DNA from: Alphaproteobacteria bacterium
Lineage (GTDB): Bacteria > Pseudomonadota > Alphaproteobacteria > UBA8366 > Aestuariispiraceae
Reading direction: 5' to 3'
Assembly (NCBI GenBank): GCA_024743195.1
Contig: JANSXE010000002.1
Coordinates: 310,001 to 374,000, forward strand
Length of the DNA: 64,000 bases
Part shown: one piece after another, positions 42,401 to 50,952 of the stretch
How positions within the stretch are numbered: the first letter of the stretch is position 1
Layout: every line of letters begins with the position of its first letter
Translations under genes and position numbers: made by a program
Notes under the pieces: model-generated
Seen by the model: the letters and a program-made list of their open reading frames with translations, nothing else
Database searches by the model: none
Told to the model about the DNA's origin: nothing

Positions 42401-42937
42401 ATGCGCCGCGTGATCTTCCTGGCGCCCCTGGCGCTGTTCCTGCTGGTGGCGGGCTACTTCGCGGTGCAGCTTCTCTCGGGCCGCGACCCGAGCGAGGTGC
42501 CCTCCGCGCTGATCGACCGGCCGGCCCCGGAGTTCTCGCTGCCGCCGCTCTATGCGGGCGAGGCCGGCCTCTCCACCGCGGACCTGAACGGCCGGCCGAG
42601 CATCGTGAACGTCTTCGCGTCCTGGTGCGTGCCTTGCCGGGTGGAGCATCCGATGCTGATGCGTCTGGCGGAAGAGGAGGGCGCGACCGTGTTCGGCATC
42701 GCCTACAAGGACGACCCCGCCGCGTCGAAGGCGTTCCTGGAGGAATTGGGCGATCCCTACGCGCGAATCGGCGTCGACGCGGACGGCCGCGCGGCGATCG
42801 AGTGGGGCGTCTACGGCGTGCCGGAGACCTACGTGATCGACGCCGACGGGCGCATCCGCTACAAGCGCACCGGTCCGATCGGCCCGCGCCACATGGAGGA
42901 CGACATCTTGCCTCTGCTTCGGGAGCTCGGCTCGTGA
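42401..42937 (+). CDS. ccmG: thiol:disulfide interchange protein CcmG/DsbE
   Basis: Membrane-anchored periplasmic thioredoxin of 178 residues. One N-terminal helix, then [15 protein letters not shown] with Cys76/Cys79 as the redox pair, and the cis-Pro region [13 protein letters not shown]. It reduces CcmH or apocytochrome thiols before heme ligation. The stop overlaps the ccmH GTG by 4 bp. Confidence 0.96.
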   Translation: MRRVIFLAPLALFLLVAGYFAVQLLSGRDPSEVPSALIDRPAPEFSLPPLYAGEAGLSTADLNGRPSIVNVFASWCVPCRVEHPMLMRLAEEEGATVFGIAYKDDPAASKAFLEELGDPYARIGVDADGRAAIEWGVYGVPETYVIDADGRIRYKRTGPIGPRHMEDDILPLLRELGS

Positions 42938-43479
42938 GCGCGGCGCGCTGGGTGATCGCGCTCGCGCTGCTTCTCGGCGCCGCAGCGGCGCCCGGTCCGG
43001 CGCACGCGGTGATGCCGGACGAGATTCTGGACGACCCGGCGCTGGAGGCGCGGGCGCGCGAGATCTCCAAGGACGTGCGCTGCCTGGTCTGCCAGAACCA
43101 GTCGATCGACGATTCGAACGCCGAGCTGGCCCGCGATCTCCGCCTCCTGGTGCGCGAGCGGCTGGAGGCCGGCGACAGCAATGTCGAGGTGAAGCGCTTC
43201 CTGGTCGACCGCTACGGTCAGTACGTGCTGCTGAAGCCGCCGGTCAACGCCTCCACGATCCTGCTCTGGGCGGCGCCGGCGCTGCTCGTCGGGATCGGTC
43301 TCGCCACCGTGTTCGTCTGGTTCCGGAACCGGCGGCGCGAAGCGCTGGCCGGCGGACCGGACGAGACCGGGCTGAGCGCGGAGGAGCGCGCCCGGATCGA
43401 TCGGCTGCTCGCGGAGACGGACGGCGCGCCGGACGACCGGGGCGCGGAGCCCGGCCCGAATGCGAGGGAGCGGCGGTAG
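42934..43479 (+). CDS. ccmH: cytochrome c maturation protein CcmH
   Basis: Periplasm-facing protein of 181 residues with GTG start overlapping the ccmG stop (GTGA). Signal peptide to about residue 25 (PAHA), redox motif [11 protein letters not shown] with Cys50/Cys53, and one transmembrane helix ([22 protein letters not shown]) before a cytoplasmic or disordered tail. It presents the reduced apocytochrome to CcmF. Confidence 0.95.
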   Translation: MSAARWVIALALLLGAAAAPGPAHAVMPDEILDDPALEARAREISKDVRCLVCQNQSIDDSNAELARDLRLLVRERLEAGDSNVEVKRFLVDRYGQYVLLKPPVNASTILLWAAPALLVGIGLATVFVWFRNRRREALAGGPDETGLSAEERARIDRLLAETDGAPDDRGAEPGPNARERR

Positions 43480-43486
43480 GCGCGCG

Positions 43487-45235
43487 ATGATTCTGTTCTG
43501 GACGATTACCGGCGTCGCGACGCTGCTCAGCCTCGCCGCCGTGCTCTGGCCCTTGATGCGCCGTCGCGCGGACGCGGCGCTGGCCGCCGCCGACTACGAC
43601 GTCGCCGTCTATCGCAGCCAGCTCGAAGAGGTGGGGCGCGACGCCGCGCGCGGGCAGCTGTCGAAAGAGGAGGCCGAGGCCGCGCGCACCGAGATCGGCC
43701 GCCGCCTTTTGGAGGCCGACCGCCGGCGCGACCGGGCCGAACGGCGCACGAGCGCCGGCGGTCTGATCCGCGGGATCGCGCCCTACGCCGTGGCGGCGGC
43801 GCTGCCGGCGGCCGCCTTCGGCCTCTATCTCGAATTGGGCCTGCCCGGCGCGCCGGACGTCCCGCTGGCCGCGCGCGACGGCGAGTTGCGTCAGGCGGCG
43901 AGCCTGCGCGGCGGGGCCAGCGGCGCCGGCGGCGCGAGCCTGGCCGAGGCGGCCGAAGGCCTGCGCGCGCGCCTGCAGGAAAACCCGGACGACTTCCCCG
44001 GCTGGGTCATGCTCGGTCGGACCGAGATGACGCGGGGCGCCTACGCCGAGGCGGTGGAGGCCTTCGAGCGCGCCGCCGACCTCGCCCCGCCCGAATCGCG
44101 ACCGGGCGTGAAGAGCGAGTTGGGCGAAGCGCTGACCCTGGCCGCCGAGGGCGTCGTCACGGCGCGCGCCCAGAGCTTCTTCCGCGAGGCGGTCGCCGGC
44201 GATCCGGCCGATCTGCGCGCCGAGTACTATCTGGCGGAGGCCGACTTCCAGGCGGGACGCCTGCAGCAGGCGCTGGACCGGTGGATGAAGATGGCGACCG
44301 AGGCGCCGCCCGGCGCGCCCTATCTGACGGCCGTGACGGCGCGCGCGCGCGCGGCGGCCGGGGAGCTCGGCGTCGATGTCGCGGACCGCCTGCCGGCGCC
44401 GGCGCCGCTGGGCGGGTCCGCCGGGGCGTCTCCCGGCCCAACGCCCGGCCCGAGCCAGGAGGACGTGGCCGCCGCCCAGGCGATGAGCCCGGAGGAGCGC
44501 CAGGCCATGATCGAAGGCATGGTCGAGGGGCTGTCCGCCCGGCTGGCGGCGGAGCCGATGGACCTTGCCGGCTGGGAGCGCCTGATCCGCAGCTACATGG
44601 TCCTCGAGCGCCCGGAGGAGGCGCAGGCCGCCCTGGACCGGGCGCTCGGACACTTCGCGGCCGCGCCGGTCCCGACCGGGCGGCTCGCGGCGCTGGCCGG
44701 CGACCTTGGGCTCACGGCGCCCGAGGCGGCGCAGGCGCAGGCCCCGCGCGGGCCGAGCGCCGACGATGTCGCCGCCGCCCAGGGCATGACCGAGGCGCAA
44801 CGCCGGACGATGATCCAAGGCATGGTCGAAGGGCTGGCGGCCCGACTTGAAGAGGCGCCGGACGATCTGCAGGGATGGACCATGCTGGGTCGCAGCTATC
44901 GCGTGCTCGGCCGATCTGAGGAGGCCTTGGCCGCCTTCGAGCGCGCAACCGCGCTCGATCCGGACAGCGTCGATCTGCTGATCGAGCGCGCCCGCGTCAT
45001 GCGCGCCCTCGCCGGCGAACGTCAGACGCCGGAGACGGTCGCCCTGATGCGGCGCACGGCCGAGCTCGACCCCGACAATGTGGAGGCCAACTGGTTCCTC
45101 GGCCTCGATGCGCTGAAGGCCGGCGACCGGGAGGAGGCTGCGCGTCGGCTCAACCGCGCCGTCGCCTCCCTGCCGGAGGGCTCGCAGGCGCGCCGCGAGC
45201 TCTCGGCCGAGGTTGAGGGGCTGCTCGCCGAGTGA
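43487..45235 (+). CDS. ccmI: cytochrome c maturation protein CcmI with duplicated TPR segment
   Basis: Protein of 582 residues, longer than the 350-450 usual for CcmI. The N-terminal part has two membrane helices (ILFWTITGVATLLSLAAVLWPL; GIAPYAVAAALPAAAFGLYLELGL) and the cytoplasmic loop DVAVYRSQLEEVGRDAARGQ, which is diagnostic. The periplasmic TPR part, which binds the C-terminus of apocytochromes, contains two repeats of 101 residues starting at Pro322 and Pro423 (DVAAAQ-M...MVEGL-ARL), plus an earlier related TPR near 150-200. Final gene of the ccm run. Confidence 0.93.
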   Translation: MILFWTITGVATLLSLAAVLWPLMRRRADAALAAADYDVAVYRSQLEEVGRDAARGQLSKEEAEAARTEIGRRLLEADRRRDRAERRTSAGGLIRGIAPYAVAAALPAAAFGLYLELGLPGAPDVPLAARDGELRQAASLRGGASGAGGASLAEAAEGLRARLQENPDDFPGWVMLGRTEMTRGAYAEAVEAFERAADLAPPESRPGVKSELGEALTLAAEGVVTARAQSFFREAVAGDPADLRAEYYLAEADFQAGRLQQALDRWMKMATEAPPGAPYLTAVTARARAAAGELGVDVADRLPAPAPLGGSAGASPGPTPGPSQEDVAAAQAMSPEERQAMIEGMVEGLSARLAAEPMDLAGWERLIRSYMVLERPEEAQAALDRALGHFAAAPVPTGRLAALAGDLGLTAPEAAQAQAPRGPSADDVAAAQGMTEAQRRTMIQGMVEGLAARLEEAPDDLQGWTMLGRSYRVLGRSEEALAAFERATALDPDSVDLLIERARVMRALAGERQTPETVALMRRTAELDPDNVEANWFLGLDALKAGDREEAARRLNRAVASLPEGSQARRELSAEVEGLLAE

Positions 45236-45386
45236 CCGTCGGCGAACTGGCGGAGGCGCCGCTGACCCGACGGCGCGCCGTTTTCGGGGCCGTTAGGGGA
45301 TTGCTAAGGATTGGCGCGGTACTCTCATGCTCTGAACGGTAGGGGACGCGGTCCTGGGAAGGGCGGCGCGATTGAGGGTGACGGGG

Positions 45387-46160
45387 ATGAACAAGGCGGC
45401 TGCGCGCAAACTGTTTCGCATCGAACGGGCCGATCTGGATCGGCGCGCCGCCGAGGGCGGCGAGGGCGCGCCCCCGGGCGCCGGGGAGGATCTCGAGGCC
45501 GCGCGCCGACATGACGCGGTGATGGCGGCGCTCAAGGCCCTCGACGGCAAGCTCGACCGGCTGGGCGAGGGAGGGCCGCCGACGCCGGCCGGCGTCGACC
45601 CGGAGGCCTATCGGCGCCAGATCATCGAGGCGGAGACCCTGCGCAGCGAATTGCAGCAGCTCTCGGACGCCATCCAGCGCACCAAGGAGGAGATCCTGAC
45701 ATTGCGGCAGGCGCCGCAGGGCCGCGATCAGATCAGCACGGCGAGCGAGGCGCTGCGCGCCGTCGTCTCCGACACCGAGGCGGCGACCGACGGCATCATC
45801 GAGGCCGCCGAGGCGATCGAGGAGCTGGGCGGCCGAATCGCCGCCCAGACGAACGGCCCCCAGTCGAACGGCGCCGCCGCCGAACTGACCGAGGAGCTGG
45901 GCGAGCGCGTCACCCAGATCTTCGAGCACTGCAACTTCCAGGACATTACCGGCCAGCGGATCACGCGCGTCGTCCAGACCATGGAGTTCATCGACGAGCG
46001 GGTGGCCCGCATGATGGAGATCTGGGGCGGGGACGACGGCTTCGCCGGCGCCGAGGCGCCGCCGGTCGAGACGGCCCCGGTCGGCGAGGTGCTGGACGGC
46101 CCCTCCGCCGCGCCCGAGCAGAAGATCAGTCAGGAAGACATCGACAAGCTGTTCGACTGA
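45387..46160 (+). CDS. cheZ: CheZ-family CheY-P phosphatase
   Basis: Protein of 257 residues. The long helical core carries IFEHCNFQDITGQRITRVVQTMEF, the CheZ catalytic region (the Gln/Asp residues that act on CheY-phosphate), and the extreme C-terminus ISQEDIDKLFD is the CheY-binding peptide. ATG at 45387 preferred to TTG 45372. Isolated from other chemotaxis genes here; its presence implies flagellar or chemotactic signalling elsewhere. Preceded by 151 bp without gene after ccmI. Confidence 0.9.
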   Translation: MNKAAARKLFRIERADLDRRAAEGGEGAPPGAGEDLEAARRHDAVMAALKALDGKLDRLGEGGPPTPAGVDPEAYRRQIIEAETLRSELQQLSDAIQRTKEEILTLRQAPQGRDQISTASEALRAVVSDTEAATDGIIEAAEAIEELGGRIAAQTNGPQSNGAAAELTEELGERVTQIFEHCNFQDITGQRITRVVQTMEFIDERVARMMEIWGGDDGFAGAEAPPVETAPVGEVLDGPSAAPEQKISQEDIDKLFD

Positions 46161-46222
46161 CCGGCGGGCCGGTCAGCCGCCCCGGCGCCCCGCCGCCCTG
46201 TTGCCCCGCCGCCCGAAACGAC

Positions 46223-46250
46223 GAAACCCCCGGGTCTCCCCGGGGGTTTC
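46223..46250. terminator. bidirectional hairpin between cheZ and tRNA-Ala
   Basis: A perfect 12-bp stem GAAACCCCCGGG / CCCGGGGGTTTC (arms 46223-46234 and 46239-46250, loop TCTC). The base pairs at the foot supply GTTTC on both strands, so it can end both cheZ (plus) and the tRNA (minus) transcripts. Confidence 0.75.
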
Positions 46251-46252
46251 GA

Positions 46253-46328
<76 letters not shown>

Positions 46329-46378
46329 GTCCGATCCGTATCCGACCTGCCCTTATTCGGCTGTCGGCGGCGCGCGCC

Positions 46379-46412
46379 GGATCGCCGCCCGGATCGCCGC
46401 CCGGATCGCCGA
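46379..46412. repeat. 12-bp tandem repeat (nearly 3 units) upstream of the tRNA gene
   Basis: GGATCGCCGCCC at 46379-46390 and 46391-46402 plus a partial copy. It lies about 50 bp upstream of the tRNA 5' end on the minus strand, within its likely promoter neighbourhood. The rest of 46329-46618 holds no recognised gene. Confidence 0.75.
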
Positions 46413-46618
46413 GCGCGCGGAATATGTGGAGATCGGCGGCCCCTGTCAAGCGCGGAAGCGGCGGCGGCCCGCGGCCCCTTGGCCGCCCGCGCAGGGGCCC
46501 CTCGCGCGCCCTTGTCGCCGGGGGTCGGGGTGGCTACAGTCGCCCGGGTTTTCGCGCCGCACGGGCGATTGCGGGCCGGCGCGTCGGGCGAAGCGGCAAG
46601 GGTAGGGCGACAAAGCCG

Positions 46619-46915
46619 ATGGACATGATTCTAAGGCCGTTGATCGAGGTCGTGCTGATCGCGCTCAACCTCTATGTCTGGGCGATCATCATCTCGGCGA
46701 TCCTGAGCTGGCTGGTCGCCTTCAATGTGGTGAACACGTCGAACCGCTTCGTCTACATGGTCGGCGACTTCCTCTACCGCATCACCGAGCCCGCGCTGCG
46801 GCCGATCCGGCGTTTCCTGCCCAATCTCGGCGGCATCGACATCTCGCCCATCCTCTTGATCCTGCTGATCTTCCTGGCGCAGCGCATCCTGGCGCAGATG
46901 CTCTACAGCCTCTGA
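46619..46915 (+). CDS. YggT family membrane protein
   Basis: Small membrane protein of 98 residues with two hydrophobic segments (VVLIALNLYVWAIIISAILSWL; ISPILLILLIFLAQRILAQML) and the conserved ITEPALRPIRRFLPNLGGIDISP between them. YggT proteins are linked to osmotic tolerance and cell-division membrane functions, but their mechanism is unclear. An ATG two codons later is possible. The next gene, folD, begins after 179 bp that hold no convincing gene. Confidence 0.92.
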   Translation: MDMILRPLIEVVLIALNLYVWAIIISAILSWLVAFNVVNTSNRFVYMVGDFLYRITEPALRPIRRFLPNLGGIDISPILLILLIFLAQRILAQMLYSL

Positions 46916-47094
46916 TCGGGCGGCGCGGCGCACGGGACCGGCCCTGAGCCGCCCGGCGACGGCGCTCAGCGCGCCGAAAACGTCGCTCTGCGTCATCTCC
47001 GGCGCCGGCGGACGGCATAAGGTCGGGCGCATCGAGGCCGCTTCGGACGCGGCGGTCGGCGGCTCGACGCAGCATGGGACATGGAAGGCGGGAC

Positions 47095-47988
47095 ATGACG
47101 GCGGACATCATCGACGGCAAGGCGTTCGCAGCGGGCCTGCGGGAGCGGGTCGGCGGCGCGGTGGCGGCGCTGAAGCGCGACCATGGGCTCGCCCCGGGCC
47201 TCGCCGTGGTGCTGGTGGGCGAGGACCCGGCGAGCCAGGTCTATGTCCGCAACAAGGCCAAGCAGACCGTCGAAGCCGGCATGCAGAGCTTCGAGTTCCG
47301 TCTGCCCGCCGAAACCGACGAAGCGACGCTGCTCGCCAAGGTTCACGCGCTGAACGCCGACCCGGCGGTCCATGGGATCCTGGTCCAACTGCCGCTGCCC
47401 GACCAGATCGACGCGGACCAAGTCCTGGCCGCCATCGATCCGGACAAGGATGTGGACGGCTTCCATGTGGTGAATGTCGGGCGCCTCGCCACCGGCTCCC
47501 CCGGCGCCCTCGTGCCCTGCACGCCGCTCGGCTGCCTCCTGCTGCTGCGGGATCGGTTCGGGCCCGGCGGGCTCTCCGGCAAGAACGCGGTGGTGGTCGG
47601 CCGCTCCAACATCGTCGGCAAGCCGATGGCGCAGCTTCTGCTGCAGGAGAGCTGCACCGTGACCGTCGCGCATTCGCGCACCCAGGATTTGCCGGCCGTG
47701 TGCCGCGCCGCCGACATCCTGGTCGCCGCCGTCGGCCGGCCGCAGATGGTGCAGGCCGACTGGATCAAGCCCGGCGCAACCGTGATCGACGTCGGCATCA
47801 ACCGCATCGCGAAGGAGGACGGCGGAACCCGGCTCGTCGGCGACGTGGACACGCAGGCGGCCAAGGCCGTCGCCGGCGCGATCACGCCGGTCCCCGGCGG
47901 CGTCGGCCCGATGACCATCGCCTGCCTGCTGCGCAACACCGTCACGGCCTGCTGCCGTCAGCACGGGGTTCCCGAACCGGCGATGTGA
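47095..47988 (+). CDS. folD: bifunctional methylenetetrahydrofolate dehydrogenase / methenyltetrahydrofolate cyclohydrolase
   Basis: Interconverts 5,10-methylene-, 5,10-methenyl- and 10-formyl-tetrahydrofolate with NADP+, feeding purine and formyl-Met synthesis. The 297 residues match the family. Seen: [24 protein letters not shown] with the catalytic Tyr/Lys, [40 protein letters not shown] site [18 protein letters not shown] and the C-terminal [20 protein letters not shown] 47095 is used, behind AAGGCGGG. Confidence 0.97.
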   Translation: MTADIIDGKAFAAGLRERVGGAVAALKRDHGLAPGLAVVLVGEDPASQVYVRNKAKQTVEAGMQSFEFRLPAETDEATLLAKVHALNADPAVHGILVQLPLPDQIDADQVLAAIDPDKDVDGFHVVNVGRLATGSPGALVPCTPLGCLLLLRDRFGPGGLSGKNAVVVGRSNIVGKPMAQLLLQESCTVTVAHSRTQDLPAVCRAADILVAAVGRPQMVQADWIKPGATVIDVGINRIAKEDGGTRLVGDVDTQAAKAVAGAITPVPGGVGPMTIACLLRNTVTACCRQHGVPEPAM

Positions 47989-48002
47989 GCGGGCGCCGCG
48001 GC

Positions 48003-48911
48003 TTAGGCGCTGGTCTCGGACGCCGGCGCGGGCTTCCTCGACGCCGGCCAATTGACCAGCAGGATGCCGAGCGCCACCGGGGCGAGGCCGATCACGTCGC
48101 TGGCCGAGATCGGCTCGGACAGCACGATCCAGGCGATCAGCATGGCGATCCCGGGATTGAGGAAATGGAAGGCGCTGGCGGCCCCGGCGCCGGCGCGCCG
48201 GATCAGCGCGAACCACAGCAGCAGCGCCCCGAAGGTCATCACGATCGCGGTGTAGGCCTGGGTCCAGATCAGCGTCCAGCCCCAGGTGATCTCCGGCGCT
48301 TCGAGCGCCAGAGCGACCGGCAGCAGGACGACCGAGGCGGCGCCCGCCTGCACCGCGTTCATCGCCAGCGGGTCCGCCTCCGCCCCGCGCTTCTTGTAGA
48401 GCACCGTGCCGCAGGCGAGACAGAACATCCCCGCCGTCGCGATTCCGAGTCCGACGGGATCGTCGACCACGACGCCCTGACCCAGGCGGCTTCCCAGGAT
48501 GTACCACGCGCCGCCCAGGCCAAGCGCGAGGCCCGCGAGCTTGCGCGGGGTCAACCGCTCGCCCAGGAGCGGCCAGGCCAGCGCGGCCGTCACCAGCGGC
48601 ATCAGACTGGCGATCAGCGCCACCATGCTGGAGGAGACCGACTTGAAGGCGATGAAGGCGCAGCCGAGATAGGCGGCGTTGTTCAGGACGCCGAGCCAGA
48701 CGGCCGTGCTCATGTCGCGCCGGTTGCCCGGCAGGCCGCGGCGCATCACCGCCAGCACGCCCCACATCAGGAAGAAGGCCAGCGCGAAGCGAATCACCAG
48801 GAACCAGAGCGGCGGGGCCGCCTGGATCGCGAACTTGCCCACCGTGAAGGCCGAACTCCACAGCGTGCAGAAGGCCAGCCCGAGGGCGAAGACCCGCCAG
48901 TCGAGACGCAT
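48003..48911 (-). CDS. EamA/DMT family transporter
   Basis: Inner-membrane protein of 302 residues with ten hydrophobic segments in two EamA halves. It starts at the ATG of MRLDWRVFALGLAF and includes LWSSAFTVGKFAI and, in the second half, GAGAASAFHFLNPGIAMLIAWIVLSEPI, the characteristic EamA helix with NP. The substrate is unknown. It is 5 bp after the DUF3253 gene on the same strand and converges with folD. Confidence 0.9.
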   Translation of the reverse strand: MRLDWRVFALGLAFCTLWSSAFTVGKFAIQAAPPLWFLVIRFALAFFLMWGVLAVMRRGLPGNRRDMSTAVWLGVLNNAAYLGCAFIAFKSVSSSMVALIASLMPLVTAALAWPLLGERLTPRKLAGLALGLGGAWYILGSRLGQGVVVDDPVGLGIATAGMFCLACGTVLYKKRGAEADPLAMNAVQAGAASVVLLPVALALEAPEITWGWTLIWTQAYTAIVMTFGALLLWFALIRRAGAGAASAFHFLNPGIAMLIAWIVLSEPISASDVIGLAPVALGILLVNWPASRKPAPASETSA

Positions 48912-48916
48912 CCGCC

Positions 48917-49231
48917 TCAGTCCCGCTTGAGCCGCATGCGCCACAGGCCCTTGAAATCGTCGGGATCGACCGCCTCGCCCTTGCGGACGATGTCGATCCG
49001 GCCTTGGCGGGCGAGATGGATCGCCTGCTGCTTCACCGCCTGGCGGTAGCGCTTGTAGAGATCGCGTCCGTCCTTCGGCTTGCGCTTCAGCTCGGCGAAG
49101 GCGCGGGCCGCATCGTCGGGCGTCAGCGTCTCATCCGGCTGAAGGGCCTGAAGGCGGTCGAGAATCACCGCCGCGACGGGATCGAGCGCGGCGTCCGCCG
49201 GGCCGCCGTCGGGTGGGTCGTCCTGCTGCAT
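48917..49231 (-). CDS. DUF3253 family protein
   Basis: Small soluble protein of 104 residues. The core VAAVILDRLQALQPDETLTPDDAARAF with YKRYRQAVKQQAIHLARQGRIDIVRKGEAVDPDDFKGLWRMRL has the helix-turn-helix-like pattern of DUF3253, sometimes found next to or fused with cryptochrome or S-adenosyl enzymes. No function is established. Likely co-transcribed with the EamA gene downstream. Confidence 0.82.
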   Translation of the reverse strand: MQQDDPPDGGPADAALDPVAAVILDRLQALQPDETLTPDDAARAFAELKRKPKDGRDLYKRYRQAVKQQAIHLARQGRIDIVRKGEAVDPDDFKGLWRMRLKRD

Positions 49232-49374
49232 GGGTCGGTCGGTCCTATCGGAGCCCCGCGCCGCGCGGGCGGGGCCTTGGGCGCGCGGCGGGCACTATGG
49301 ACGGGCCGCACCCGCATGTCCATATTGGCGCAAAGCGCCGGACCGGCGCGGCGACGAAACGGGGGAGAGGCCGG

Positions 49375-50073
49375 GTGACCTGGGCGTTCAACGAACTGCT
49401 GCTGGCGATGGCGACCTTCGTGAGCGGGCATTTCCTGCTCTCGAGCCTGCCGGTGCGGACCGCGCTGATCGAGCGCATCGGGGCCAACGCCCACCGCATC
49501 CTCTATTCGCTGTTCGCGATTGTGACCCTGGTCTGGTCGGTCAACGCCTACAATCGCGCGCCCTATCAGGAGCTCTGGCCCCCGATGACCGGGCTGCAGC
49601 ACCTGCTGATGCTGCTGATGCTGCCGGCCTGCCTGCTGTTCGTGGCCGCGGTGACGACGCGCAATCCGACCGCCGTCGGCGGCGAGAAGCATCTGAAGGA
49701 CCCGCATCCGGCGCGCGGCGTGCTGACGATCACGCGGCATCCCGGCCTTTGGGCCTTCCTGATCTGGTCGGTCGGGCATCTGCTGGTGAACGGCGATATC
49801 GCCAGCGTGGTCCTGTTCGGCGGGCTGGCGGCGCTGTCCGGCGCGGGCATGGCGCATATCGATTATCGCCGGCGGCTGCAGAACGGCTCCGATTGGGGGC
49901 CGGTCGCCTTGTCCACCAGCGCGATCCCCTTCCTGGCGGCGATCCAGGGCCGCACCAAGATCGACTGGGCGGGAATCGGCCTCGGGCGGGTGGCGCTGGG
50001 CCTCGCGCTCTATGCGGCGCTGGTGGTGTTCCACCAGTATCTGTCGGGGGTTCAGCTCGTCACGGTGTTCTGA
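49375..50073 (+). CDS. NnrU family membrane protein
   Basis: Membrane protein of 232 residues with about six hydrophobic segments, GTG start after GGGGGAGAGG. LLAMATFVSGHFLLSSLPVRTALIERIG and TGLQHLLMLLML are NnrU-like, and the motif LTITRHPGLWAFLIWSVGHLLVNGD is shared with NnrU and the plant 15-cis-zeta-carotene isomerase (heme-binding His residues). NnrU was described near denitrification genes, but none are in this window, so the role is open. Confidence 0.85.
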   Translation: MTWAFNELLLAMATFVSGHFLLSSLPVRTALIERIGANAHRILYSLFAIVTLVWSVNAYNRAPYQELWPPMTGLQHLLMLLMLPACLLFVAAVTTRNPTAVGGEKHLKDPHPARGVLTITRHPGLWAFLIWSVGHLLVNGDIASVVLFGGLAALSGAGMAHIDYRRRLQNGSDWGPVALSTSAIPFLAAIQGRTKIDWAGIGLGRVALGLALYAALVVFHQYLSGVQLVTVF

Positions 50074-50094
50074 GGCGCCGGCGCGGCGATCGGG

Positions 50095-50781
50095 TTAGGG
50101 CCGCAGCTTGTAGCCGCCCGGCTCGGTGACCAGGATCCGGGCGTTGGAGGGGTCGCTCTCGATCTTCTGACGCAGCCGGTAGACGTGCGTCTCCAGCGTA
50201 TGGGTCGTGACGCCCGCATTGTAGCCCCACACCTCCCCCAGCAGCACGTCGCGCGAGATCGCCTTGCCGCCGGCGCGGTAGAGGTATTTCAGGATCGCGG
50301 TCTCCTTTTCGGTCAGCCGCACCTTGGCGCCGGTCGTCTCGTCCAGCAGCAGCTTGGCCGCGGGCCGGAAGCTGTAGGGACCGATGGTGAAGACCGCGTC
50401 CTCCGACTGCTCATGCTGGCGGAGCTGGGCCCGCAGCCGGGCCAGCAGCACGTTCAGCCGGAACGGCTTGGCGATGTAGTCGTTGGCCCCCGCGTCGAGA
50501 CCGAGGATCGTGTCGCTGTCGGAATCATGCGCCGTCAGCATGATAATCGGGGATTTGACGCCGTTGCGCCGCAGGATGCGGCAGGCCTCGCGCCCATCCA
50601 TGTCCGGCAGGCCGACATCGAGCAGCACGGCGTCGTAATGCGCGCCCTTCAGATGCTCGATCGCCTCCGACGCGGCGCCGAGTTCGGTCGTCTCGAACTC
50701 CTCATGCAACTGCAGCTGCTCGGCGAGCGCCCCGCGCAGGGCTTCGTCGTCGTCAACGATCAGGATCTTCTTGTCGCCCAT
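50095..50781 (-). CDS. cenR: OmpR/PhoB-family response regulator, CenR-like
   Basis: Response regulator of 228 residues. Receiver: ILIVDDDEALR, phospho-acceptor Asp55 in AVLLDVGLPDMDG, LTAHDSDSDT and AKPF. The winged-helix domain includes LRQHEQSEDAVFTIGPYSF, RLTEKETAILKYLYRAGGKAISRDVLL and VWGYNAGVTTHTLETHVYRLRQKIE, a run I associate with the alphaproteobacterial CenR group that controls cell-envelope integrity. The symbol is given with caution. No partner kinase is adjacent; it is divergent from a Pro/Ala-rich unknown protein across 171 bp. Confidence 0.7.
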   Translation of the reverse strand: MGDKKILIVDDDEALRGALAEQLQLHEEFETTELGAASEAIEHLKGAHYDAVLLDVGLPDMDGREACRILRRNGVKSPIIMLTAHDSDSDTILGLDAGANDYIAKPFRLNVLLARLRAQLRQHEQSEDAVFTIGPYSFRPAAKLLLDETTGAKVRLTEKETAILKYLYRAGGKAISRDVLLGEVWGYNAGVTTHTLETHVYRLRQKIESDPSNARILVTEPGGYKLRP

Positions 50782-50952
50782 CGCCCGCCTCCCCGCGCCG
50801 GTTCCGCCGCCAGACGCCGCCCGACCCGGCGCCGCGACCCGATAGAAACCGCAGGACGGCGGGGCCTGTCCACCCCAAAACGGCGCCCGGGCGACGCTGG
50901 CACGGTTCTTGATTCCCTCCTCCGCCGAGAGAGAGTGTGGAGAGGCCCCGCC

